From positions 193,500 to 257,499 of the forward strand of contig NZ_JAPQER010000001.1 of assembly GCF_026735135.1 (NCBI RefSeq): a stretch of DNA of 64,000 nt, given 5' to 3'. Numbering within the stretch: position 1 is the stretch's first letter; every line of letters starts with the position of its first letter. This DNA comes from Clostridium aestuarii. GTDB taxonomy: Bacteria; Bacillota; Clostridia; Clostridiales; Clostridiaceae. The position numbers and the translations under genes were made by a program. Below the pieces are notes generated by a model. It saw only the letters and a program-made list of their open reading frames with translations, did not search any database and was not told the DNA's origin. Below are positions 46,232 to 54,944 of the stretch, in pieces.

Positions 46232-49200
46232 CTACAGGTATATTCTCCTTTTTATCCATGTCTACAGTCATCTTTTCTTCTTTCTTATAATTTAAAAGCT
46301 TTTTTATAACAACAAACTTATCCTTATTTTCTTTTATTTTTGTCTCTCCACCTACAACACATAGATAATCCTGCTTCAATAAAGCCTCTATAACAGGTGC
46401 AAAATTTCTTATATCTTCTGCTGTAGTTGATATAATTTCTTCTCTTTCTTTTTGTATATCTGCTTGTTTAGTTTTACTTAGATAAAGCTCATCAGCTAAC
46501 ATACCATTAGCAGCAGGTCCCATAATATTACTCAACATATTTTCTGAACTGTCTATTTTTCCAATAGTTCCTATTATATAGTTAGTCATCTCTTTTTCAT
46601 CTGCATCAAAGTTTTTAAGATATTCTGGAATATTATCAATAGTATCTATAGTTTTCTTTAAGTTTGGATCTCTATATGATGAAAACATTACAATTGAGTT
46701 ATTTATCCCCATATTAGTACCATAAGCTCCACCTTTTATTCTTATATTACTCCATAAATAACCACTTTTCAATATATTAGAAAGCACTGCAAGCTTTCCA
46801 TTTGCTTCATAACCTGCTTTTTTCAAATCTCCACCTTTGACTACATATTGAACCTTTGAAGAGGTCATTATTCCTTCATTTATTTTGGAACTATCAAAAA
46901 TATATTTATAGCTTGAAAGCTTTTCATTTCTTAAATCACCTGAAAAATTTTTAAATCTGTCACTAAAATTTTTATAATTTTGATTTTCTCCAGTATAACT
47001 TACTATCATATCCTGTTTGTTGAATATTAGATTTCTAACTTCTTCTAAATTCTTTACTATTTCATCACTTTTACTATCAAATTTTTCATCTAGATTATAT
47101 AAAAATCCATAAAAGCTTTCATTTTGATAATTGTTATATTTACCCGCTTGCGACATATAAGATAGCACTTTTTGTGCTGCCATATTGGCCCCAATTGACA
47201 TCAATTCCATTTCTTTTTCCATTTTCATATTATTTATTATTTCTTTTAATCTTACCTTATCATTTAATTTACTCTTATACATAATTTCCTGTAAAAGTTG
47301 AAAATTCTTAGGTACTTTTTCACTTAATGATAGTATATTCACCATCATTTTAGGATAATATGTGTTATTATCTCTATGCTTTACAAAAGAACAATTATTA
47401 AAGGAAATTCCACCTGAATTAGTTAATATCTCCTCTGTTAAATCTTCTTTAGTGTAATTTTGAGTATCTATATTTTCTAAAACTTGTTCTAGCAAGTACA
47501 TATAACCTAGTTTTTCTTGTGGTACTTTAGTAGTATCAAAATACATACTTATATAATCTACTCCATTAGTAAATATAGGATGATAAAGAATTTTAACACC
47601 ATTTTCACTTTTTTCTATTGTGGTATATTCTTTAGCCTTTTTATTTATATCTTCACGAGTAAGACTTGGAAGTGTATTTAAAGTTTCCTTTGTATTTGGA
47701 GTTTCCTGCCACGCTTTAAGCTCTTTAGTGCGCTTTATGAGATTAGTTATATCTTCTTTTGAAAGAGAATCTTTAATATTTGCTAATTTTAATTTTAACT
47801 CTGATTCTTTCTTTTCTTCAAGCCCAGATATAGGTTTTAAAATCACTAATGAACAGTGTTTATTATCCAACAAATACTTCTGTATTAAATTTTCTAAATA
47901 TCCTTTTTGTATCTTATTTTTAATATTGCTTATATCTGAATTAATATTTAAATATAAAGTTGGATCTCCATCGTATAACCAGCTTCTCATTATTAAATTA
48001 TTATACATAAGTGCAAAATTACCTTTTACAGTACGGTTAGAAAGTTCATAAACATTAAGTACAGCATTTAATAAATCTTCATCAAAACCATTTTTCACTA
48101 TATCCTGAAGTGCTTCATCAATTACCTTTTGAAACTTTTCTTTTTGATTTTTATTTATATTTTCTGCAGTTATACTAAAGACTGGTTGAAAATACTCTAT
48201 ATCAAATTGTGCTTTTATATTTTCACCAAATCCATTTTTCTTCAATGCCTTTGAAATAGGCGACGATGGCATTCCTGTAAGTAAACTTCTAAGCAATGAA
48301 AATCCTAGTACCGTATCTTTGTTTGTAACTCTATCAACTACATAGTTTGAAGTTAAATAAGTTTTATTTTTAAGTGGTGTTCCTTTAGCTACTGAATATT
48401 CAACAACCTTTGTTTTTCTTTCATTAAATGGCTTTTGAAACTGTATTTTAGTATCCACTTCTTTTTTATCAAAACTATTTAAATATTTTTCTTCTATAAA
48501 TTTTAATGTTTTCTTAATATCTAAATTACCCGATAAATAAAAATAACTATTTGAAGGAGTATAGTATTTATTATACGTTTTTACAAAATCTTCATAATCT
48601 AAATTTGGAATATCATCTGGGTATCCACCAGATTCATATTTATATGAAGTGTCTGGAAAAAGCGACTGCGCAATAGCTTTATTTAATATCCGTTCAGGTG
48701 ATGAATAGTTTCCCTTCATTTCATTGTAAACTATACCATTATACTTTAATTCTTCATCTGGAGAATTAAGTTCATATCTCCATCCTTCTTCTTGAAAGAT
48801 CCTTTTATCTTTAACCATATTAGGATAAAAAACAGCATCTAAATATATACTCATTAAATTATAAAAATCTTTATTATTCTTACTTGATACTGGATACATA
48901 GTACTGTCACTTGCTGTCATAGCATTTAAAAAAGTATTCAATGATTGTTTGCTCATTTCTATAAACGGATCCTTAACAGGATAGTTTTTAGACCCCTGAA
49001 GTACTGAATGTTCTATAATATGATTTATTCCTGTATTATCCTTAGCTGGAGTACGAAATGTTACAGAAAACATTTTATCATCATTATTATTATCTAAAAA
49101 CATAAGATGTGCTCCACTTTTTATATGCTCATACTGATATGCATTACATTTCAAATCCTTAATCCATTTTTTAGATACTAATTTAAATCCACCTAAAGCA

Positions 49201-49340
49201 TCCTGTTTTGTTGCTACATATGCAACTTTAGGATTTAACTCTAAAGCTTTAACTTTATTAACTTTCTCAAATACTAGTGTTTGAGAAGTCATAACTGCAG
49301 CTAAAGTTAAAACTAATATGGATTTTAATTTCTTATTCAT
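46209..49340 (-). CDS. Secreted M16C (PreP-like) zinc metalloprotease
   Basis: A 1043-residue insulinase-family protease. The inverted zinc motif HIIEH (in INHIIEHSVLQGS) and the distal glutamate in VYNEMKGNYSSPE are intact in the first M16 unit. The M16C-associated domain lies in the middle, followed by inactive M16 units. Unlike cytosolic relatives it begins with a signal peptide (MNKKLKSILVLTLAAVMTSQ), so it should act outside the cell on peptides. The tail (IPVDENISCK) overlaps the phosphoesterase gene. Confidence 0.9.
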   Translation of the reverse strand: MNKKLKSILVLTLAAVMTSQTLVFEKVNKVKALELNPKVAYVATKQDALGGFKLVSKKWIKDLKCNAYQYEHIKSGAHLMFLDNNNDDKMFSVTFRTPAKDNTGINHIIEHSVLQGSKNYPVKDPFIEMSKQSLNTFLNAMTASDSTMYPVSSKNNKDFYNLMSIYLDAVFYPNMVKDKRIFQEEGWRYELNSPDEELKYNGIVYNEMKGNYSSPERILNKAIAQSLFPDTSYKYESGGYPDDIPNLDYEDFVKTYNKYYTPSNSYFYLSGNLDIKKTLKFIEEKYLNSFDKKEVDTKIQFQKPFNERKTKVVEYSVAKGTPLKNKTYLTSNYVVDRVTNKDTVLGFSLLRSLLTGMPSSPISKALKKNGFGENIKAQFDIEYFQPVFSITAENINKNQKEKFQKVIDEALQDIVKNGFDEDLLNAVLNVYELSNRTVKGNFALMYNNLIMRSWLYDGDPTLYLNINSDISNIKNKIQKGYLENLIQKYLLDNKHCSLVILKPISGLEEKKESELKLKLANIKDSLSKEDITNLIKRTKELKAWQETPNTKETLNTLPSLTREDINKKAKEYTTIEKSENGVKILYHPIFTNGVDYISMYFDTTKVPQEKLGYMYLLEQVLENIDTQNYTKEDLTEEILTNSGGISFNNCSFVKHRDNNTYYPKMMVNILSLSEKVPKNFQLLQEIMYKSKLNDKVRLKEIINNMKMEKEMELMSIGANMAAQKVLSYMSQAGKYNNYQNESFYGFLYNLDEKFDSKSDEIVKNLEEVRNLIFNKQDMIVSYTGENQNYKNFSDRFKNFSGDLRNEKLSSYKYIFDSSKINEGIMTSSKVQYVVKGGDLKKAGYEANGKLAVLSNILKSGYLWSNIRIKGGAYGTNMGINNSIVMFSSYRDPNLKKTIDTIDNIPEYLKNFDADEKEMTNYIIGTIGKIDSSENMLSNIMGPAANGMLADELYLSKTKQADIQKEREEIISTTAEDIRNFAPVIEALLKQDYLCVVGGETKIKENKDKFVVIKKLLNYKKEEKMTVDMDKKENIPVDENISCK

Positions 49341-49474
49341 TGCTAAATCTCCTCTTTTTTTATATTTAAATTCTAATTTTATTACGTATTAAAATAACAT
49401 ATAACTTTGTAATCTAACTAACTTGTTGGTTCATCTATTAATACTATAAGCGTATCTTGTTAACACTATTTGCT

Positions 49475-50776
49475 TTATTTAATTAAAATTTTAACCTTAT
49501 CAATTCTCTTTTGTTTTACTTTGTCTATCTTTAAAATTAAATTATCATATTCGATAGATTCATCATCTCTTGCTTTAGGAATATAGCCAAGAAAATCTAT
49601 AATAAACCCTCCTATAGTATCAAATCCATAAGAAGGTATGTTCGTGTGTAATGTTTTGTTTATTTCATCTATAGGGGTAAATCCATCAACTATATAACTT
49701 TTATCATCCAACTTACTAATAAGTTCATTTTTTTCTTCATGCTCATCAAATATATTTCCCATTACCTCTTCTACTAAATCTTCTATAGTAACAATTCCAG
49801 TAAAAGTTCCATATTCATCAATCAATAAAGCTATATGATTTTTGTTGTTTTGTAATTCTTTAAATAATTCATCTATATTCTTTGTCTCTGGTACAAAGTA
49901 TGCAGGTTTTAATAGATTTTTAATAGTATCATGATTAATTTCACCTTTATTAGATTCAATAAATAAATCTTTCATGTATATAATACCGATTATGTTATCA
50001 ATATTCCCCTCATATACTGGAATTCTTGAATATTTTTCTTCCAAAATTCTAGCTAATAATTTATCAGCAGATAGATTTATATCCAACATGAATACATTAA
50101 ATCTTGGAGTCATAATCTCTTTCGCTAATGTATTATCAAATTCAAATATTCCATCTATCATGTATTTTTCTATATCATTGATTACTCCATGTTCTTCTCC
50201 AGTACTTATCATCATACGAATTTCTTCTCTAGAAACCTTCTCATTAATATCATTAGTACTAACACCTGAAATTTTCACAAGTAAATTGGTTGAAAAAGTT
50301 AAAATTTTTACAAATGGAGTAGTAACTTTTGAAATTATTAAAATTGGCTTTACTGCAAACATAGCAATTTTTTGTGCATTTTGTAATGCCATCCTTTTAG
50401 GATATAACTCACCAAGTACTAAGGTAATATAGGCTAAAATTATTGTAACTGTTATAAGTGCAATTTGATTACTACCCGGAATATTCATCGACGCTAAAAC
50501 ACCTGCTAATGGTTGTGAGAGATTAGTTGCTGCAGAGGCACTTGCAAAAAAACCGCCTAATGTAATTCCAACCTGAATTGTTGCTAAAAATTTACTTGGC
50601 TCCTTAGTTAATTTCAATAAAAGTTTTGCTTTTTCATCTCCTTCTTTAGCAAGAAATGAAACTTTTGATTTATTTAAGGATATAATAGCCATCTCTGATG
50701 CTGCAAAAAATGCATTCAATAGAATTAAAACTAAAATTAAAAGTATCTTAAACAATATGTTTTTCTCCACAACCAT
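49475..50776 (-). CDS. CNNM/HlyC-CorC family membrane protein
   Basis: A 433-residue protein with an N-terminal CNNM (DUF21) membrane domain (about 1-190, four membrane segments), a CBS pair (about 205-335; IMTPRFNVFMLD, IDEYGTFTGIVT) and a C-terminal CorC/HlyC domain (about 345-430). Relatives transport or sense magnesium or other divalent cations. The 5' region contains a long structured inverted repeat that may regulate it. It starts at ATG with a GGGAGG site. Confidence 0.9.
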   Translation of the reverse strand: MVVEKNILFKILLILVLILLNAFFAASEMAIISLNKSKVSFLAKEGDEKAKLLLKLTKEPSKFLATIQVGITLGGFFASASAATNLSQPLAGVLASMNIPGSNQIALITVTIILAYITLVLGELYPKRMALQNAQKIAMFAVKPILIISKVTTPFVKILTFSTNLLVKISGVSTNDINEKVSREEIRMMISTGEEHGVINDIEKYMIDGIFEFDNTLAKEIMTPRFNVFMLDINLSADKLLARILEEKYSRIPVYEGNIDNIIGIIYMKDLFIESNKGEINHDTIKNLLKPAYFVPETKNIDELFKELQNNKNHIALLIDEYGTFTGIVTIEDLVEEVMGNIFDEHEEKNELISKLDDKSYIVDGFTPIDEINKTLHTNIPSYGFDTIGGFIIDFLGYIPKARDDESIEYDNLILKIDKVKQKRIDKVKILIK

Positions 50777-50832
50777 TAAATAAATTCCTCCCTCGTATTT
50801 TTATCCCATATGGGTATTATATCTCTTGATAT

Positions 50833-50914
50833 AAAATGTATTCAGACATACTAAAAGATATCTCAAAGCCAGTATAATCTAGCTCTAGGGTATCTTAAGT
50901 TGAAAATACATTTT
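50833..50914. promoter_or_regulatory. Structured inverted-repeat element in the CNNM gene's upstream region
   Basis: AAAATGTATTCA (50833-50844) pairs with TGAA...TACATTTT (50901-50914), and AAGATATC (50855-50862) with GGTATCTT (50889-50896); the centre has smaller matches. On the minus strand it could be a nested-stem RNA leader of the CNNM gene. It matches no riboswitch I can name, and it could also be a plus-strand element. Confidence 0.4.
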
Positions 50915-51065
50915 AAAGGAAATCCTAATTTTTAATAATCAATCTATCTCTTTTTATCTAATTAACTAATGAAATTTATCATTTATTTCTAATTTTGAAT
51001 TTATGTTAAAGTTAAGGATATATTTTCCGATAATCAATAATGAGGAAATTAGAAAGGATGATATT

Positions 51066-52379
51066 ATGAAAAAGATTACTTCTATGTTAAAGCATACATT
51101 CTGTACATTGCTGTCATGTTTGCTTGTTTTTACTGGGGTCAGTGTAGCACAAGCCGCATTATCTCCTGCAGTTATTGCTAAAGCTGCAACTACTACTGAT
51201 AATGCGTTTGTTTATTATGTATCAAATGGATCTTTATACCGTGTAATGAGCGACGGTACAAAAGAACAAAGGCTAGTTAACTCTTTTGAAGGATCCAGAC
51301 TTACACCAGCTGGAAAATACTTATACTATATGTATAGCGAAAATTCCACAACATTACTGCGTACTCCTGTAGATGGTTCAGCACTTCTACCATCACGTTT
51401 TGAATCTGATGTAGTATACTACACAGTCGATGGTGATTTTATTTATTACATGAACACTAAAGGTGCTATTTATCGTGCTTCTGTAAATGCTAAAAAGGCT
51501 TCTGAAGCCAAGCTAGTAACAGATATGGCTGATATAACCCATCCTGGATTTACTGTTATTAATGGACGAATATATTATAATGGCCGTAAAAGTGGACGTA
51601 CAACTTGGTTAGCTTCAAAAGCAACTAATGGAAGTGGACAAGTCCAATGGCTTGCAGCAGGCGCTATTCCTTCTCCATGGTTTGTACGTACCGATAACAC
51701 ATCAATTTATATAATAGTAAACACTAAACCTGAAGAAACTCAGTATTCACTAAATTGTATGGTACTTTATTCAATACCTAAAAAAGGTGGAGCTGCAAAA
51801 GCAATTAATCTAAAAACTCCACTTGACACAAACTCTATATATTCTGGTTCATGGACTAATGGATATTATCTATTTAACAAGGATATATCACTTGGTTCAG
51901 AGGGTAGATATGACTATACAACTAGTAAAGGCTGTATTATTGATATGAAAGGCAATATAATTCAAATACATGATACAGGTATCTATGAAATTGCCAATAT
52001 TGCTCCTAACAAATTTGCTTTTATAGATGCATACGGTAACGCTTTTGTTAGTACACTAAACAACAATAAAGTTGTAGATACAAAACAACTTTCCATAAAT
52101 TATGCAGGTTATGTACGTAATCTTATGACTGATGGTAAAGTAAGAGCAACTATGCTTTTCGCACAAAGCGGAGCATATATGTTACAATCAGATCTATCAC
52201 TGAAAAAAATGGTTGGTATTGAATGGGATCTATGCATGTATAAAGACGATGTGTCTGGATTTTTCTATATCAATGCTGGTGATAATTGTAGATTATATCA
52301 TATAAAAGACGATGGTAAGACAAGCAAAAAACTAACTGATAAGACAGTTAAAAGAATCGTATTAATCTCAAAAAATTAA
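51066..52379 (+). CDS. Secreted DUF5050 protein
   Basis: A 437-residue secreted protein with an N-terminal signal peptide ending near AQAA. The mature part is a series of short blocks with YY-rich strands (YYVSNGSLYRV, YYMNTKGAIYRA) of the DUF5050 kind, probably forming a beta-propeller-like surface. Function is unknown. I use the ATG at 51066, preceded by AGAAAGGATGA; the frame opens 21 codons earlier. The transglutaminase-like protein at 54945 carries similar repeats. Confidence 0.82.
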   Translation: MKKITSMLKHTFCTLLSCLLVFTGVSVAQAALSPAVIAKAATTTDNAFVYYVSNGSLYRVMSDGTKEQRLVNSFEGSRLTPAGKYLYYMYSENSTTLLRTPVDGSALLPSRFESDVVYYTVDGDFIYYMNTKGAIYRASVNAKKASEAKLVTDMADITHPGFTVINGRIYYNGRKSGRTTWLASKATNGSGQVQWLAAGAIPSPWFVRTDNTSIYIIVNTKPEETQYSLNCMVLYSIPKKGGAAKAINLKTPLDTNSIYSGSWTNGYYLFNKDISLGSEGRYDYTTSKGCIIDMKGNIIQIHDTGIYEIANIAPNKFAFIDAYGNAFVSTLNNNKVVDTKQLSINYAGYVRNLMTDGKVRATMLFAQSGAYMLQSDLSLKKMVGIEWDLCMYKDDVSGFFYINAGDNCRLYHIKDDGKTSKKLTDKTVKRIVLISKN

Positions 52380-52409
52380 TATTTTATCATAACTATTAAT
52401 TTAAATATG

Positions 52410-52452
52410 AAAAGCCTTATAGTAGTTACAAATTAACTACTATAAGGCTTTT
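52410..52452. terminator. Bidirectional terminator
   Basis: AAAAGCCTTATAGTAGTTA (19 bp) pairs perfectly with its complement around a 5-nt loop, with T runs on both strands, between convergent genes. Confidence 0.92.
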
Positions 52453-52472
52453 TCATTATTTGAAACTAATAT

Positions 52473-53213
52473 TTACTTTATCTCAGCTTTTGCATTTTTA
52501 TCAAATGGATTAGTTCTAACTGCTAAAGAAAAAAGATATGGGTAATCATTTTGTAAATGCTCAACATAATTAATCCATTCTAATATCAATATTTTATATA
52601 CTCTTGATACATCTCCACCGATATGTTCCAAATCATCTTTAGATAAAGAATCAACCTCTTGTCTATTAGCTAATTCTTCAGTTAAGTGAAAAATTGCCCA
52701 TAAAAGGTCTGTAAAAGATTGATGCTCCAATAAATTTGGATTTTGAAGTAAAGTAAGCATAAAGCTTCTTTTATTCATTAAAAATTCTTTTAAAACTTTA
52801 ACATCTTTACTTTCAAATTTTAATTCAAAATTCTTATTACTTATATTACTCTTTAAGTTTTTAAAATCTTTTTTTGTCCATTTATCTGATATTCTAAAAT
52901 CTTGTTCCTTTTTATCTATATCTACTTGAAATTTAGTAACTTTTTTAAGCAGTTCAGTACCTACTTCACTAAAAAAAGTACCTATAACCATATTAAGCTT
53001 GTTCAACCTCTCCTTCTTCTGTCTGTTGCTTAATAATTTATTAAGCACAAAAGTTACTAGTAAAGTTGAAATTGGTAAAAAACCCAGTTGCGCAATTAAT
53101 ATCCTAAAAATATACTTATAATCATTAAATATTAAATAATGACCAAAATAAATTATACAAGATAATGAAATAAATAATGCTATCAATTTTGTTTTCCAAT
53201 TGATTCTTCTCAT
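52473..53213 (-). CDS. Two-TM membrane protein of unknown function
   Basis: A 246-residue protein with two N-terminal membrane helices (about 8-28 and 35-60) and a charged helical C-terminal domain facing, by the positive-inside rule, the cytoplasm (RQKKERLNKLN after the second helix). A GGAGGAG ribosome-binding site supports it as real. I do not recognise the family. It is monocistronic. Confidence 0.7.
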   Translation of the reverse strand: MRRINWKTKLIALFISLSCIIYFGHYLIFNDYKYIFRILIAQLGFLPISTLLVTFVLNKLLSNRQKKERLNKLNMVIGTFFSEVGTELLKKVTKFQVDIDKKEQDFRISDKWTKKDFKNLKSNISNKNFELKFESKDVKVLKEFLMNKRSFMLTLLQNPNLLEHQSFTDLLWAIFHLTEELANRQEVDSLSKDDLEHIGGDVSRVYKILILEWINYVEHLQNDYPYLFSLAVRTNPFDKNAKAEIK

Positions 53214-53280
53214 TCGTCTCCTCCTAAATTGTTAATATATACTATATAATAACCTAATAATTACTTATCGTCTATTATAT

Positions 53281-53370
53281 AACGAATCAGGATAATTGCA
53301 AGTTTATAATTCAGAAAATGGAACTTGCATATAGCTATATAATTTGGTAATTATATAATTTTTCTAAATA
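53281..53370. repeat. Dispersed intergenic element, copy C
   Basis: Begins CGAATCAGGATAATTG and continues through GCATATAGCTATATAATTTG to ATAATTTTTCTA, matching copies A and B most clearly around the AGCTA core. It lies upstream of the YkuK-like gene. A TATAAT at 53440-53445 follows. Confidence 0.42.
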
Positions 53371-53515
53371 GTTTAATGTAAGATTAATCTAAAACATAAT
53401 TTTTTTAAAATTTTCATAACAATAATAGGATATACTAAATATAATAAAGCAAAATCAAATGCATACTTTATCTTATTTAACCATCTCACAAAATTAAAAT
53501 GGGAGGGAAAATGTT

Positions 53516-53977
53516 ATGAAAAGTATCACATATGGTGAAGTCTCTTTTAGCGGAATGTGTAAATTAATTAAAAACTATATTTCAAAAAACAAGACACAAG
53601 AATACAAAATAACTGTGGGTACGGATTCTCAAAATTATGATATAACTAAGGTTGTAATTGTAGTAGCAATTTGGATAGTCGGAAAAGGTGGAATATTTTT
53701 TTACGATATAAAAAAAGTAAATAAAATTATAAACATACGACAAAAACTGTTTTATGAAACCAGTTTAAGTATAGAAATGGCTACAAAGCTCTCTTCATAT
53801 TTTAATAAAGATAATAAAAAATATGACATAAGTATTCATGTTGATGCTGGTAACAATGGAGCTTCTTCATCAGTAATACCTGAAATAGTAGGTTGGGTTA
53901 AAGGCTGTGGTTTTAACTGTAATACTAAACCTGATTCATATGCAGCTTCATCAATTGCAAATAGATACTCAAAATAA
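53516..53977 (+). CDS. ykuK: YkuK family (DUF458) RNase H-like protein
   Basis: A 153-residue protein of the DUF458/YkuK family (PF04308) with a ribonuclease-H-like fold: VGTDSQNYD near the start, ETSLSIEMATKL, and HVDAGNNGASS with a later YAASSIAN motif. In Bacillus relatives it is linked to development or spores, but its activity is not known to me. The ATG has GGGAGG. The stop codon is the first three bases of the next hairpin. Confidence 0.88.
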   Translation: MKSITYGEVSFSGMCKLIKNYISKNKTQEYKITVGTDSQNYDITKVVIVVAIWIVGKGGIFFYDIKKVNKIINIRQKLFYETSLSIEMATKLSSYFNKDNKKYDISIHVDAGNNGASSSVIPEIVGWVKGCGFNCNTKPDSYAASSIANRYSK

Positions 53978-54001
53978 GAAAAGTGCGTCGCACTTTTCTT
54001 A
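53975..54001. terminator. TAAGAAAAGTGC palindrome, copy 2
   Basis: The same 12-bp arms as at 1752-1778, with loop GTC instead of TAC. It includes the YkuK stop and has TTTTCTTA in its right arm, so it is probably this gene's terminator. Confidence 0.7.
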
Positions 54002-54048
54002 AACTGGAAATCAAATTTATTTATAATTTTTCTATTTGTATAAAAATA

Positions 54049-54087
54049 ATAGCAGCCAGTTTATATAAAATCTATAAACTGACTGCT
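54049..54087. repeat. Imperfect hairpin left of the repeat region
   Basis: AGCAG-C-CAGTTTATA pairs with TATAAACTG-A-CTGCT. It lies just before the left 13-bp flank of the tandem-repeat block. Confidence 0.5.
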
Positions 54088-54089
54088 AA

Positions 54090-54102
54090 GCAAACCCTAA
54101 TT
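54090..54102. repeat. Left 13-bp flanking inverted repeat
   Basis: GCAAACCCTAATT, the exact complement of 54765-54777. Together they bracket the tandem array and 130 bp of AT-rich sequence. Confidence 0.7.
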
Positions 54103-54232
54103 CATTTTTAAATTGACTCTTTGTTTCCTTATACACAAGACTTTCCTTCCTAATTACCTCTGTTACAATTACATAAACTTTAATTGATGTTTCGGTAAAT
54201 CTAAAATTTTAATTTTTAAAACATTTTTACAC

Positions 54233-54760
54233 TTTAATTCTTAACTTTTTTAATTCTTTGACTCTAATTCTTGGTTCTTGGTTCTTGGTTCTTGGTTCTT
54301 GGTTCTTGGTTCTTGGTTCTTGGTTCTTGGTTCTTTAACTTTTAACTTTTAATTCTTAATTCTTAATTCTTAATTCTTAATTCTTTGACTCTTTGACTCT
54401 TTGACTCTTTGACTCTTTGACTCTTTGACTCTTTGACTCTTTGACTCTTTGACTCTTTGACTCTTTGACTCTTTGACTCTTGATTCTTGATTCTTTGACT
54501 CTTGATTCTTTGACTCTTGATTCTTTGACTCTTGATTCTTTGACTCTTGATTCTTTGACTCTTGATTCTTTGACTCTTGATTCTTTGATTCTTTGACTCT
54601 TTGACTCTTTGACTCTTTGACTCTTGACTCTTGATTCTTTGATTCTTTGATTCTTTGATTCTTTGATTCTTTGATTCTTTGATTCTTTGATTCTTTGATT
54701 CTTTGATTCTTTGATTCTTTGATTCTTAACCCTTGATTCTTGATTCTTGATTCTTGGTTC
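54233..54760. repeat. Mosaic tandem array of 7- and 8-bp repeats
   Basis: Blocks in order: a short mixed lead-in (TTTAATTC, TTAAC); TTGGTTC x9 (54271-54333); TTAATTC x5 (54349-54383); TTTGACTC x12 (54384-54479); TTGATTC x2; the 15-bp pair TTTGACTC-TTGATTC x6 (54494-54583); mixed units; TTTGATTC x11 (54638-54725); TTGATTC x3; TTGGTTC. An open frame through it (54370-54762, minus) is a by-product of the repeat. It holds about 47 GANTC motifs. Confidence 0.95.
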
Positions 54761-54764
54761 AATA

Positions 54765-54777
54765 AATTAGGGTTTGC
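54765..54777. repeat. Right 13-bp flanking inverted repeat
   Basis: AATTAGGGTTTGC, exact complement of the left flank at 54090-54102. It is followed by an 8-bp hairpin CAAGAAGA/TCTTCTTG (54777-54800). Confidence 0.7.
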
Positions 54778-54878
54778 AAGAAGAGTTTTTGTTCTTCTTG
54801 TTTATATTATATCATAGCTTAATAAAAATTAAAAGGTTATTTTCTGAATTTTCAATATTTTTTGTACTTTTAATAATT

Positions 54879-54906
54879 AGCCTGCTCCTTTACTAAGGGG
54901 CAGGCT
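54879..54906 (+). terminator. Strong plus-strand terminator
   Basis: AGCCTGCTCCTT and AAGGGGCAGGCT form a 12-bp stem with one G-U pair and a 4-nt loop, followed by GTTTTTG on the plus strand. The nearest plus gene ends 900 bp upstream, so it may end a transcript that reads across the repeat array. On the minus strand the run is poor. Confidence 0.7.
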
Positions 54907-54944
54907 GTTTTTGAATATATAATATATCTATTATTACCTAGATT

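Noticed and set aside
54233..54760. Possible CRISPR array
   Set aside because: Units are 7-8 bp with no unique spacers and no cas genes nearby.
54370..54762. A 130-codon minus-strand open frame of KESKNQ-type repeats
   Set aside because: It is produced by the 7/8-bp tandem array, which is open in several frames. It has no ribosome-binding site and no homology-like content.
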